This document shows positions 55,282 to 64,000 of a stretch of DNA of 64,000 nt, piece after piece. The position numbers and the translations under genes are program-made. This stretch comes from Panorpa germanica (lineage: Eukaryota > Arthropoda > Insecta > Mecoptera > Panorpidae), in assembly GCA_963678705.1 (NCBI GenBank), contig OY783204.1:8700654-8764653 (forward strand). The letters are read 5' to 3'. Position 1 is the first letter of the stretch; each line of letters begins with the position of its first letter. The notes under the pieces were generated by a model, which saw nothing but the letters and a program-made list of their open reading frames with translations, did no database searches and had not been told where the DNA came from.

Positions 55282-55716
55282 CTATTACTGAATCAAAGAA
55301 ACACGTACAGCGATTGTGGTGTTTCTATAGAGATTCTTTGATCAAGTATAAGTTAAGCGATCTCGATTGATGCTTGCACTTTTACAGACTAACTTAAAGA
55401 ATTTTTAAGAACTGTATGTATACTAATTGTATATTAACCTAAGGGTAGGATCCTTAGTTAAGTGTCAAATGGTTCTTAGAATCATCGTGGGATTTACTAC
55501 ATAGGTTACAAGGGTCACGGTTCTGACTTACAGTTTCTAAATGTATAATTTATGAATTTTGGGGTAAAGTAAGATATTCGTTCTATTTAATTACTGAACA
55601 TAAATGAACTCTTGTTATTTAATATTTTAGTTAATTATTGAATGCAATTTATGAGTGAGTTTTGAAAGAATGTAACATAAAACATCTGTAGGTCGTAATC
55701 CAATGTTAACTTGCAC

Positions 55717-55723
<7 letters not shown>

Positions 55724-55777
<54 letters not shown>
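55724..55777. repeat. (TA)n tract at the LINE 3' end
   Basis: Pure TA, followed on + by T15; on minus the LINE ends in A15 then (TA)n. Confidence 0.9.
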
Positions 55778-55785
<8 letters not shown>

Positions 55786-55967
55786 TTTTTGTGGTGAGGA
55801 GGAGAAATCTTCTATAAGACTGTCGCCTGACAGCCCGTCGGGACGTGTTGGATTCACCCTCGCTGGAAGAGCGCCTACCAACTAAAACTCCCCCTCTCTT
55901 CATCTAGACCACAATCTGGTACCGCAATTGCATTCCTTCAGACTGAATCTTGATAGCCGAGTTCCTG

Positions 55968-58037
55968 TTACGATGTTGTGTTGACGTTCAGTTCCTTGGT
56001 TTTGAGAATTTTCGTGACGAAGACTCGAACCGCACTCCAATACTCTTCCTTCTCCACCATAATATTAACAATATTATCTACGGTCAGTGTGGTTCCCGTT
56101 ATCGTCCGTACTTCTTCCCTTTCCATCGTCCATCGGCCACAATAGAAGAACGTATGTTCTGGTGTATCGACATGTTCACAGTACCAACATTTGTCGGACT
56201 CTCTCTTTTTGAATCTCTTCAAGTAACTCCCAAAGCATCCATGTCCTCCGAGAAATTGTGTTATAAAATAATCAATTTCCCCGTATTTTCGATTTTTCCA
56301 AGTACTGATCTTCCGTATTAGCCTTTTAGTCCACACCGCTTTACCGGTCTCTTTCTCCCACTCGCATTGCCACTTTTTTAAAACTTCTTTCTTTACTTCC
56401 TGGTGTTTTTCTTCTTTTTCCATATAGACCCTTTTCCGCTCTTCCACCAGTAGTGCCAGAGGTACTATTCCGCTTATCACCTGGACAGCTTCTGCCGAGA
56501 TTGTGCGATAAGCACTACTCACACGTATTGCCATTCTACGTTGCACACTCAATAACATATTTCTATATTTTTTGAGTTTTACAGCTTCTTCCCATATCGG
56601 TGCAGCATACAGCATTATTGAGTGAACCACCGACGCTAACACTCTTCTCTTACTTGCCTTCGGTCCCTTCAGATTTGGCATTAGTCTACTTAGCGTCATA
56701 AGTTTTTCTTCGGATTTCTTGGCCGCTTGTATTACATGTTGCTTCATGTCTGCATTCCTTCCAATATAGAGCCCCAGGTACTTTAGGTGTTCTTTGGATT
56801 TAATTTTCATTGTGCCTACCTCCAAGGGTATTTCCTTCAGTTTTCTTTCACCATAAAGTACGATTGCCTCCGTTTTTTCAGGAGCGAGCTGTAGTTGCTT
56901 CCTCTCTAGCATCTGTTCAATCCTGTTCAGCGCCGTGTTAGCGTGTGCCTTTAGTGTTTCCTCAGTTTTAGCTTCAACAATAAGTGCCGTGTCATCCGCG
57001 AATCCAATGACTGATGCGCCTTCTGGTAGCTCAGTTTTTAGCACCTCGTCGTACAGAATGTTCCATAAGAGAGGCCCTAATACCGATCCCTGTGGAACTC
57101 CGCAGGTAACACTTATTAAATTCCCCTCGACTTCTATCCAGCGGTCCTCTAGATAACTGCTTATAATTCTCGTCAGGTACTCACTGACTTCGAATTCTTT
57201 CAGCGCTTTCATGATTCTATCCCAAGGTGCTGAATTAAAGGCATTCTTGATGTCTAGCGTTACTAACACTCCATATTTTCTGTTCCGGTGCGCCTTGAGT
57301 TTTATATTCTCTACCGATCTCTTGATGTGGATCATAGCATCAATTGTTGACCTTTTCTTTCTGAAACCATATTGGTTTTTTGAAAGTTTTGGTTCAACTT
57401 CCCCTGTTAACCTGACTGCTACCAGCTGCTCGAGAACTTTTCCCATGATGTCCAGAAGACATATTGGTCTATATTTAGCCTCCAGGTCTCCTTCTTTTTT
57501 AGGCTTCTGAATTAAGACTAATTTGGCTATTTTCCACATTTTTGGAAATACTCCACTTTTTAGTTGGCTATTCATTATTTCGAGGAACTCTCTCGGGAAT
57601 TCCCTAATTGCCGCTTTGACGATTTCAGATGGAATTTGGTCCGGACCTGGTGACTTTCCATTTTTAATTCTTTTTGTCGCTTCCAGGAGTTCTGCTTCAG
57701 TAAAATAGGGTATACATTTTTCCTCTATGGCTATGTATGGCCATTTGTGTGTCGCTCGTGTTGGAAACAGCTCCTCGACAGTTTTCATTAGCTTATCGCT
57801 ACTTAACTTAACTTGAGGTATCATGTTGAGCTTTTTACACACAATTTTATATCCCATGCCCCAAATATCTTGGTCAACTTCTTGGCAGGTTTTTTTCCAG
57901 GCTTCTTGTTTTGATCCTATTATTGCATTTCTGAGGAGTTTCCTTTTTCCATTGTAATTATTTCTGAGTCTTTCTCTACTTTCTTCTGTGACTTCTTTGC
58001 TCTTATTTCCTCGAGTTAACAATCTTCTTGACCTCAA
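55968..58037 (-). pseudogene. ORF2 reverse transcriptase part, R1-clade LINE
   Basis: 689 residues from an internal Met after the TAG at 58053; the true protein begins at 58907. Reverse transcriptase motifs are intact: YRPICLLDIMGKV, VTLDIKNAFNSAPW (motif A Asp), GVPQGSVLGPLLWN (motif B), GFADDTALIVEA (catalytic FADD), EHLKYLGLYIG. Then the thumb/connection (MLYAAPIWEE, SAEAVQVISGIVPL) and the C-terminal CCHC finger CWYC...HTFFYC (about residues 625-640). This half looks catalytically competent. Confidence 0.85.
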
Positions 58038-58052
58038 ACATTGCTTTCTTAA

Positions 58053-58907
58053 CTAGCCGATGTTATCGTTCCACCAGTACACAGGTCTACGATTTCCTCC
58101 TGCAGCTCTTTTATTAAAAGTGGCTTTTAGTGCTAGGTTTATTGCCTTCATGCCTTCATTTATATCTAATTTCTGTATTTTGTACATTTCTTTTTCCAGA
58201 TTTTCCACAAAGATCGGTATTCCTTCTTTATTTATTCTCCATCTTGCTTCGCTCATTTGAGTCGTTCTAGAGTTAGCTGAAATAACATTAAAGTAGATAT
58301 TCCTATGAAAGCTAAGGTTTTCTTCCTCCGCCACTTTCCATTCTGTTATTCGATTTGCTGTTTCTTCAGACGTTAGTGTTATGTCGATATGGGATTCACT
58401 GCCTCTTCTTACAAAGGTCGGCTCTTTGCCTCTGTTCTGCACAACTAGTGAAAGTTCTGCTGTCCAATCCACCAGTGCCTTTCCTTTCTTGTCTTCCTTG
58501 GGACCCCAAACTCGTGACTTAGCATTTAGGTCACCCGCTACTAGCACCTGCTTCTTCTGTGTTTTTAGGCTTTCCCCCAGTGTCTGAAGATAGGATTCAA
58601 ATTCTTGTTCACTTATATTCGGTGATGCGTAACAAGAGTAAACAACAAGGTCCTCAAGTTCCACCCATACGAATCCTTTCTGTTCTGTGTCACATTTTAG
58701 TATACTAACTTCTTTGCTGAATACCCTAATTGCTGCGTCCATATTCAAATCGCTTAGCCAGGGTCCTTTACTAGCCAGTTTCTTGTTTGGTTCTGCCACA
58801 ATGGCGACGTCTATGTGTTTCTCCCGACAAGTGCTATGTAGTAAGTCTAATGCTGCTCTCCCTCTATCCACATTAACTTGGATTATTTTCATTTTCGTCA
58901 TTTTCAT
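58053..58907 (-). pseudogene. ORF2 APE-type endonuclease part, R1-clade LINE
   Basis: Starts at the ATG overlapping the ORF1 stop and ends at an in-frame TAG (58055-58053); the next codons (LRKQCLR) continue the same frame, so one substitution splits ORF2. Endonuclease motifs: IIQVNVDRGRAA, AEPNK, GDLNAKSRVWG, SHIDITL. The C-terminal catalytic SDH signature reads LSFHRN here, the Asp replaced by Phe, so cleavage should be lost independently of the stop. Confidence 0.85.
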
Positions 58908-60223
58908 TTTGTCGCACTGACAGGCGCTCCCGTTTTCCGAAGTTCTCTTACTTGTTTTTGATAATTTGGGCATACCATTTCGTTTGTCCCGTGACCTTTT
59001 ATTTTGCAAGACCAGCAATATATTTGGTTCAAACAGGCACTTGCTCTATGCCCTTCCTCTCCACACTTTATACATTTTGTGCTTATGTCCTCCTCACTGT
59101 TGCATGCCCTAGCAAGATGCCCAAACTGTTGACATTTGTAGCATTTCAGTGGCGCTAATCTTTCAACTATCCTGCATCTAGTCCATCCTATTTTGATTCT
59201 CTTCCTGGACGTTAGTACCATGGCTTCATTTATTGGCAGAGCTATATTGGCGTATCTGAGCCCCCTGCTATTTGGTTTAACCGTCATTTTTATTGTGATG
59301 TCTTCTCTCTTGATTTTTGAGCTAGACAGCTCTGTAACTATTGTTTCCAATAGTTCTTCTTCCGTGATTGTTTCATCTATATCTATGACTGTTATATTTC
59401 TTTTCCTTTTCACTAGTTCTGCCTCCACAAGGTCTTTCATTATTTCTTGGACCGCAGCTTTTAGTGATTCGCCATTTCCTCTTTTGCCGCCAGAAACACT
59501 CAGCTTCACATACCCTTCAGCTGTTTTTTCTATGCTCTTAATTTGCACGTCTAACTCTTCTATGTTGATGTTCTTTTTCATATGTCTTACTATATCTACA
59601 TATGATTTTCCAGCTTCTCGTGGTTTAACCACTAGTGTTTCTCTACTTGTCCTCACGTTTGTCCTTCCTATTCTTTGCCATTCCTGTGGCTTCCCTTCCT
59701 GTACTATTTTTCCTTCACTTGTCGTATGTAGAATTATGTGATAACCTTGATCTCCAAAAATGAGTTCTATGATTTTGCGAAGCTGGAACTCCAGCCCATC
59801 CTTCGAACATATAAATATGAGTTCTTTCCTTCCCTCCTTTTCAGAGATGGTCTTTACTTTCTCTAATAACGCTGTTACATCCTTTATGTTTTCAGTGTTC
59901 ACTTTTACCCCATTCAGTCCTGCGAGATATGTGTAACTGCTACCAGCTTCTTTTTCTCCATTATCCTGGATTATAATGCTTTTATTCTCCATGCATATTA
60001 GTTTTCCTGGTTGTATCAGTTTTCTTCTGATAATATCCTCTATCTGCGGTATTCTTTCGCTTAGCCGTCTTACAAGAGGATTATCCTCGCTCACCTCTTG
60101 GTCCATCACCAATATCATATCCTTGTCCTTTGATGCCTGCATAACTCCACCTCTTACCATGTTAGTTGACTTAAATGCTTCCTTAGGCCAACTTGCGTGG
60201 ACTAGATCTAAAGCCTCTGCCAA
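58904..60223 (-). pseudogene. ORF1 Gag-like protein, R1-clade LINE, main part
   Basis: 439 residues from an internal Met; homologous sequence starts earlier in the same frame after a stop at about 60270. An N-terminal charged region, an RRM-like or coiled middle, then three zinc knuckles: CYKCQQFGHLARAC, CIKCGEEGHRASAC and CWSCKIKGHGTNEMVC (about residues 375-425). ORF1 of R1 elements binds RNA and brings the particle to the nucleus. Confidence 0.8.
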
Positions 60224-60333
60224 GTTTATGCCTCCTGTCCTTTCCTGCTTGAATTTCGCTATTTTGTCTTCTATTTATAGCGCATTCTTGTTTTCCTCAG
60301 GAGTAGTAGTTTGAATTCCTGCATCTTTCGTTG

Positions 60334-60723
60334 TTATTTTTTTTTTTTTCTTTTTCTCCTTTTGGAGCTATTTCTTTTATTCCATTCCATTTCTGCAGTG
60401 TCTCCTCTTATAGATAATGTTCCAAGTGCCTTTTGTATCCCTTCTGCTTTTAGTTTTCCGACATGGAGGTTCAGTCTGGCTGAGATGTCTCTAATTTCCC
60501 TCTTTGTATTAAAGTTTTCTTTAACAATTTTCTCCAGTTTCGGTGTTTCTCTAACAATCATTTGAATGAGATGTTGGATTTCATTTGGCTCCACTTGTTT
60601 CTCTATGTTTTCATCCTTTCCCGGATTCTCAATTCTTTTTCTCTTCTTTTCATTTTCTTCCATTTCGACGTTCCTCTCAGTAAATTTGTCCGATTTACAG
60701 ATCATGTTGGAATTACAAGACAT
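60334..60723 (-). pseudogene. ORF1 N-terminal part, R1-clade LINE
   Basis: 129-residue frame with a Lys/Arg/Glu-rich N-terminus, a predicted coiled coil (PNEIQHLIQMIVRETPKLEK, about 45-64) and a terminal Lys/Arg run caused by the T-rich (+) tract at 60338-60357. The link to the main ORF1 frame is broken by this homopolymer and at least one stop between 60334 and 60223. Confidence 0.65.
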
Positions 60724-60786
60724 TCATTCTTAAATTAAATTACTTAAAACTTGTTTTGTTTTTGTTTATATAAAATAATAGCCTAT

Positions 60787-61023
60787 TGTTATATTTCTTT
60801 TAAGACATTCATGGTTGTTGTTTCATTGTAGCTGCAGTGAACTGGTTTCATTTTGTTTTTGCCAATTTGAATATAACTGAAATAACTTGTATTTGAATTA
60901 GGAGAGAAATGTTAGTCTTTAAGTAATTTTTGTCTGAGGACATTCTGTATAATTTTAGTCTGAGGACTTATTAATTAATAAAATATTTTATATAAAACTG
61001 CGCATTTAATATCTGCTTCAACA
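60787..61023 (+). repeat. Probable 5' LTR of copia element
   Basis: TGTTATATTTC...CTTCAACA gives TG...CA-like ends of ~237 bp, close to the LTR length usual for copia. Contains AATAAAATATTTTATATAAAA near 60977. The left edge is a best guess, since the 3' LTR lies outside the window; the right edge is fixed by the primer site. Confidence 0.45.
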
Positions 61024-61037
61024 GGTTATGGGCCCAG
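61024..61037 (+). other. Copia-type primer-binding site
   Basis: GGTTATGGGCCCAG directly after the LTR matches the site used by insect copia elements, which are primed by a half-molecule of initiator tRNA-Met. Confidence 0.75.
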
Positions 61038-61079
61038 ATATTATATGGCTTTATTAGGCTTTAATTAAAAAAAATTAAT

Positions 61080-63872
61080 ATGATGACATCAGTGAGTGCT
61101 ACAAGATTTGAGCTGTTGAGTAAGGACAATTATGAAGCCTGGAAAATTCATGTTGAGGCGCTATTGATCAAAAATGATTTGTGGGAATATGTCAGTGGTG
61201 AAAAACCGATTCCTTTTGCTGCGGAAAAGAATCAAGAAGAAAGAAATGGATGGATAAAAATTGATCGTAAAGCTAAGTCAGAAGTAATATTAGCAATTAG
61301 TTCAACAGAATTGCAGCATGTCCGAGGTTGTAATACTTCTCATGAAGTTTGGCAAAAACTTGCCTCAGTTTATGCTTCCAAAGGACCTGCAAGAAAAGCT
61401 TTATTACTTAAGCAACTCATGCTTCACAAGATGTCTGAAGGTGGTGATGTCAGGGACCATGTAAACAAGTTTTCGGATATAGTTGATCGACTTGGAGCTA
61501 TGGATATTGAAGTGAATAAAGATTTATTGTCTGTAATGTTATTATATAGTCTACCAGATAGCTATGAAGGTTTTAAATGTGCTATGGAATCACGTGATGA
61601 ACTCTTGGAGGTTGAAGCTCTTAAGGTTAAGATACTTGAGAAGAGTGAAATTGGTTCAAATTCAGTTGTTGAGTTAGCTGGAAATGTAAGGGCTGAAAAT
61701 CAACCGAGTTACAACAATATTTTTAAAGGATATTGTTTTAAATGTGGAAAACAAGGACATAAGTCTCCTGAATGTCCAACTCAATTGAAACCAAATTTCA
61801 GAAGAAATGGACCAGATAGACAGAATAGATACACACAAGAAAACCAATGTTCTCAAGCGGATGATGATACTTTTGCAGTATTTAATGTTGAATTTGCTGG
61901 TAGTGTTCCAAGTTGTCGACCTTGGATTCTTGATAGTGGCTGTACAACACATTTATGTGGTGATAAACAATTATTTAAGTCTTTAAATGAAGAAATTAGT
62001 GGGAAAATAAATTTGGCTAATCAAGCAAGTAGTGAAATCAAAGGAAAAGGTACTGTTAATTTGTCGATTAGTAATGGTAAACAGCTGAGGTCAGTAGATT
62101 TTTCAAACACATTATTTGTACCAGATTTAAGGTCAAATCTAGTATCAGTTGCTAAAATTACTAATAAGGATCATGAAATTCTATTTAAAAAAGATTCAGC
62201 TGTAATTATGGATATGACTGGAAATGTTAAATTTGTTGCTGAAAGGCGTGGTGATCTCTATTATTTACAAGAAGGTAATGAAGAAGCTTGTATTGGAGAA
62301 GATAAAGCTAATTCTGAGTTATTGATGTGGCATTGTCGTATGGGTCATTTAAATGCTAAGGATTTATTTCGGGTGATTAATCAGAATACTACAAGTAAAG
62401 TAACCTCTGAACAATTGAAATGTTTGTCAAGATGTGAAGTGTGTCTACGAGGTAAGATGACAGGGTTACCGTTTTCAGGAAGTGAACGACAGAGTGAAGA
62501 ACTTCTTGAAATAGTTCATACAGATATTGTTGGACCGTTTAGGACACAATCAGTGAATGGAGCAAAATATTTTATTACATTTATTGATGATTATTCTCGA
62601 TGGTGTGAAGTATACTTTCTTAAACAGAAGAGTGGTGCACTAGAAGCTTTCAAAATGTATCAAAATCAAGCTGAACGTATGACAGGGAAGAAGATTAAGT
62701 ATCTTCAAAGTGATAATGGTAAAGAGTATTGTAATACTGAGATGGATTCTTTCCTGCGTAATCAAGGTATTCAACGTCGATTAAGTGTTGTAAGAACACC
62801 TCAGCAAAATGGTGTTGCTGAACGTTTAAATAGAACATTTGTTGAAATGGGACGATGTTTATTACTTCAATCAAATTTATCAGATATGTTTTGGACTGAT
62901 GCTGTAGCTACAGCATGTCATTTGAGAAACAGATGTCCTTCAAGAAGTATTAATGGAGATACTCCTTATCAGAGATGGTTCAACAGGGATAAAGTTCATT
63001 TAAATTATTTACGAGCATTTGGATCAACTGTATATGTCTTAGATAAAGATCCAACAAAAGGCAAATTATCTGATAGATCAATGAAAGGAATTTTTGTAGG
63101 TTATCCACGTGAATCAAAAGGATACAGAATTTGGTTACCAGAAAAGAGAAAATTTATTGTTGCTCGTGATGTGAAATTTATTGAAGATAATGTTAATACA
63201 GTTTTAAAGAACCAAGAGATTAAACAGCTGATTATTAATGATTTTGAAAACAAGGATAAACCATGGATTGAATTGATAACAGGATTTAAAAATAGTAATG
63301 AGACAGAAATTTTAGATGGAATCCCAGAAGAAAATTTAGAAGATAATGAAGAAAATGAAAATTCATCTGGTATTCAATCATCTATTCAAGAAACTACTAG
63401 AAGAAACTCAAGAGAATATACTAGAGAAGAAAGAAGAGGACCAGGAAGACCAAAATTAATTAAAACAGGTTTGAAAGGACGTCCCAGAAAATTATTTTCA
63501 AAAGTTAATAATTGTGAAGTTAAAGAAAGGATTGAATCTGATTCTAATAAAGATGATAATGATAATGATAATATATTTGTTGGAGTAGCTGAAGTTAAAT
63601 TGGAAGATGCTATTAATTTTCAAGAGTGTGCTGAGTGGAAGAGAGCAATTAAATCAGAAGTCATAAGTTTATTAAACAATGATACTTGGAATATTGTAAA
63701 ATTACCTGAAGGTCAAAGTGTTGTGGGAAGTCGAATGATTTTAACAAATAAATTTGGATCAGATGGGCTTATTGAAAAAAGAAAAGCTCGTATTGTTGCA
63801 AAAGGTTATAGTCAGAAATATGGTATTGATTATGATCAAACTTTTGCTCCAGTTGCAAAAATGGAATATTAG
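61080..63872 (+). CDS. Copia Gag-Pol, open until a deletion in reverse transcriptase
   Basis: 930 residues. Gag (1-~215) with YEAWKIHVEALLIKNDLWEY; zinc knuckle CFKCGKQGHKSPEC (~219-232); aspartic protease WILDSGCTTHLCGD (~281-294); pre-integrase HCRMGHL with CEVCLRGKM (HHCC finger); integrase core with HTDIVGPF, FIDDYSRW, LQSDNGKEY and NGVAERLNRT, so the D,D,E triad is present; GKG/CHASH-like region FGSTVYVLDKDP; acidic Asn-rich linker; reverse transcriptase start VVGSRMILTNKF and RKARIVAKGYSQKYGIDYDQTFAPVAKM. The stop comes at once after this motif. Everything up to integrase appears intact. Gag, protease and integrase could be functional. Confidence 0.9.
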   Translation: MMTSVSATRFELLSKDNYEAWKIHVEALLIKNDLWEYVSGEKPIPFAAEKNQEERNGWIKIDRKAKSEVILAISSTELQHVRGCNTSHEVWQKLASVYASKGPARKALLLKQLMLHKMSEGGDVRDHVNKFSDIVDRLGAMDIEVNKDLLSVMLLYSLPDSYEGFKCAMESRDELLEVEALKVKILEKSEIGSNSVVELAGNVRAENQPSYNNIFKGYCFKCGKQGHKSPECPTQLKPNFRRNGPDRQNRYTQENQCSQADDDTFAVFNVEFAGSVPSCRPWILDSGCTTHLCGDKQLFKSLNEEISGKINLANQASSEIKGKGTVNLSISNGKQLRSVDFSNTLFVPDLRSNLVSVAKITNKDHEILFKKDSAVIMDMTGNVKFVAERRGDLYYLQEGNEEACIGEDKANSELLMWHCRMGHLNAKDLFRVINQNTTSKVTSEQLKCLSRCEVCLRGKMTGLPFSGSERQSEELLEIVHTDIVGPFRTQSVNGAKYFITFIDDYSRWCEVYFLKQKSGALEAFKMYQNQAERMTGKKIKYLQSDNGKEYCNTEMDSFLRNQGIQRRLSVVRTPQQNGVAERLNRTFVEMGRCLLLQSNLSDMFWTDAVATACHLRNRCPSRSINGDTPYQRWFNRDKVHLNYLRAFGSTVYVLDKDPTKGKLSDRSMKGIFVGYPRESKGYRIWLPEKRKFIVARDVKFIEDNVNTVLKNQEIKQLIINDFENKDKPWIELITGFKNSNETEILDGIPEENLEDNEENENSSGIQSSIQETTRRNSREYTREERRGPGRPKLIKTGLKGRPRKLFSKVNNCEVKERIESDSNKDDNDNDNIFVGVAEVKLEDAINFQECAEWKRAIKSEVISLLNNDTWNIVKLPEGQSVVGSRMILTNKFGSDGLIEKRKARIVAKGYSQKYGIDYDQTFAPVAKMEY

Positions 63873-64000
63873 AAGAAAATGTTTATATGGAAATACCGGA
63901 TATGCTACATGAAATTTTGATGTGGATAATTGATGATAGTCAGGTGTCTGAAGAATTAAAAAATAAAGCTACAAAAATGTTAAAATGTATTGAAGAAGGA
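63870..64000 (+). pseudogene. Copia reverse transcriptase remnant after deletion
   Basis: In another frame the sequence continues LEENVYMEIPDML, a motif that normally lies some 40 residues beyond FAPVAK. So about 40 codons are missing, with a frame change. The usual KSLYGLKQ motif is replaced by an unrelated Asp/Glu/Lys-rich stretch (IDDSQVSEELKNKATKMLK) that runs off the window end. Confidence 0.7.

Larger units (their letters stand above)
52250..55711 (-). mobile_element. Probable errantivirus-type solo LTR, interrupted
   Basis: AGTTAACGTATAC at 52250 and CAATGTTAACT at 55711 form AGTTAAC...GTTAACT ends of the errantivirus kind. Minus the nested element (52565-55285) it is ~741 bp. Flanks CGCA and TGCA match at three of four positions, as for an old 4-bp duplication. 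AATAAA signals on minus near 52360-52380 suggest minus orientation. A MITE with short inverted ends is the alternative. Confidence 0.45.
55776..60786 (-). mobile_element. R1-clade LINE, nearly full length but inactive
   Basis: Minus-strand element with poly-A at 55790-55776, 3' UTR 55791-55967, ORF2 (55968-58907) and ORF1 (58904 to about 60723). ORF1 and ORF2 overlap by ATGA (58907-58904). R1-clade placement rests on the three CCHC knuckles of ORF1, the APE-type endonuclease, the reverse transcriptase sequence and the C-terminal GHGCFGSYL ... CWYCEHVDTPEHTFFYC zinc finger. Inactivating changes are listed under the genes. The 5' end is not defined; copia sequence starts at about 60787. Confidence 0.8.

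Noticed and set aside
52244-55723. TIR DNA transposon with GCGCAAGTTAAC ends
   Set aside because: The AGTTAAC...GTTAACT ends and polyadenylation signals suit an errantivirus-type solo LTR better, though a MITE is not excluded.
1-64000. tRNA, rRNA or other structured RNA genes
   Set aside because: None recognised by eye; tRNA-like strings occur only as retroelement primer sites.

Overview
This is an AT-rich eukaryotic, almost certainly insect, stretch made nearly entirely of transposable elements nested in one another. The mix supports insect: Helitrons, AGTTAT-ended errantivirus-type Gypsy elements, BEL/Pao, copia with the insect-type GGTTATGGGCCCAG primer site, and an R1-clade LINE. A hymenopteran parasitoid is possible but not shown. 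No conserved host gene is recognised. The only non-transposon-like coding segment is a compact four-gene cluster at about 3.0-5.8 kb.

Layout. 1-3.0 kb: tandem minus-strand Helitron-like repeats (family C). 3.0-6.3 kb: two genes on + facing two on - (an unrecognised pair, a protein with two PC4-like motifs plus a decayed duplicate of its tail, and an acidic protein with serial SUMO-interaction-like motifs), then a promoter-like region with an orphan TATA box. 6.4-8.6 kb: truncated errantivirus-type element. 8.6-41.9 kb: tandem Helitron family A copies (H1-H5) with a decayed ~125-bp internal periodicity. H1 carries a dead LINE, H2 a solo LTR, H4 two Gypsy elements with SAP-domain Gag. H4 and H5 are split by an inverted pair of Helitron B copies, one of which carries a BEL/Pao element; the spacer between the pair is itself inverted. 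41.9-43.4 kb: family C again. 43.4-55.8 kb: a (TA)n platform holding a solo LTR, four sequence-identical 1985-bp Helitron B derivatives (three direct, one inverted) and an interrupted errantivirus-type solo LTR containing a young internally deleted errantivirus-type element. 55.8-60.8 kb: near-complete but dead R1-clade LINE. 60.8-64 kb: copia element running off the end.

Working together. Nearly every element is a deletion derivative: the Helitron B copies lack the replication-initiator domain, the Gypsy, BEL and errantivirus-type copies lack the reverse transcriptase core, and the LINEs have damaged catalytic residues or stops. Yet several keep long open frames and, in the youngest, identical or nearly identical ends, which suggests mobilisation in trans by autonomous relatives elsewhere. 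Helitron B copies carry a likely spliceosomal intron between two halves of the Helitron N-terminal domain. The strongest structural observations are the spacer inversion between the B copies, the identical B2 array, and serial LTR-end/primer-site-like reiterations inside several LTRs. All family names and percentages here come from reading the sequence; no alignment or search was run.
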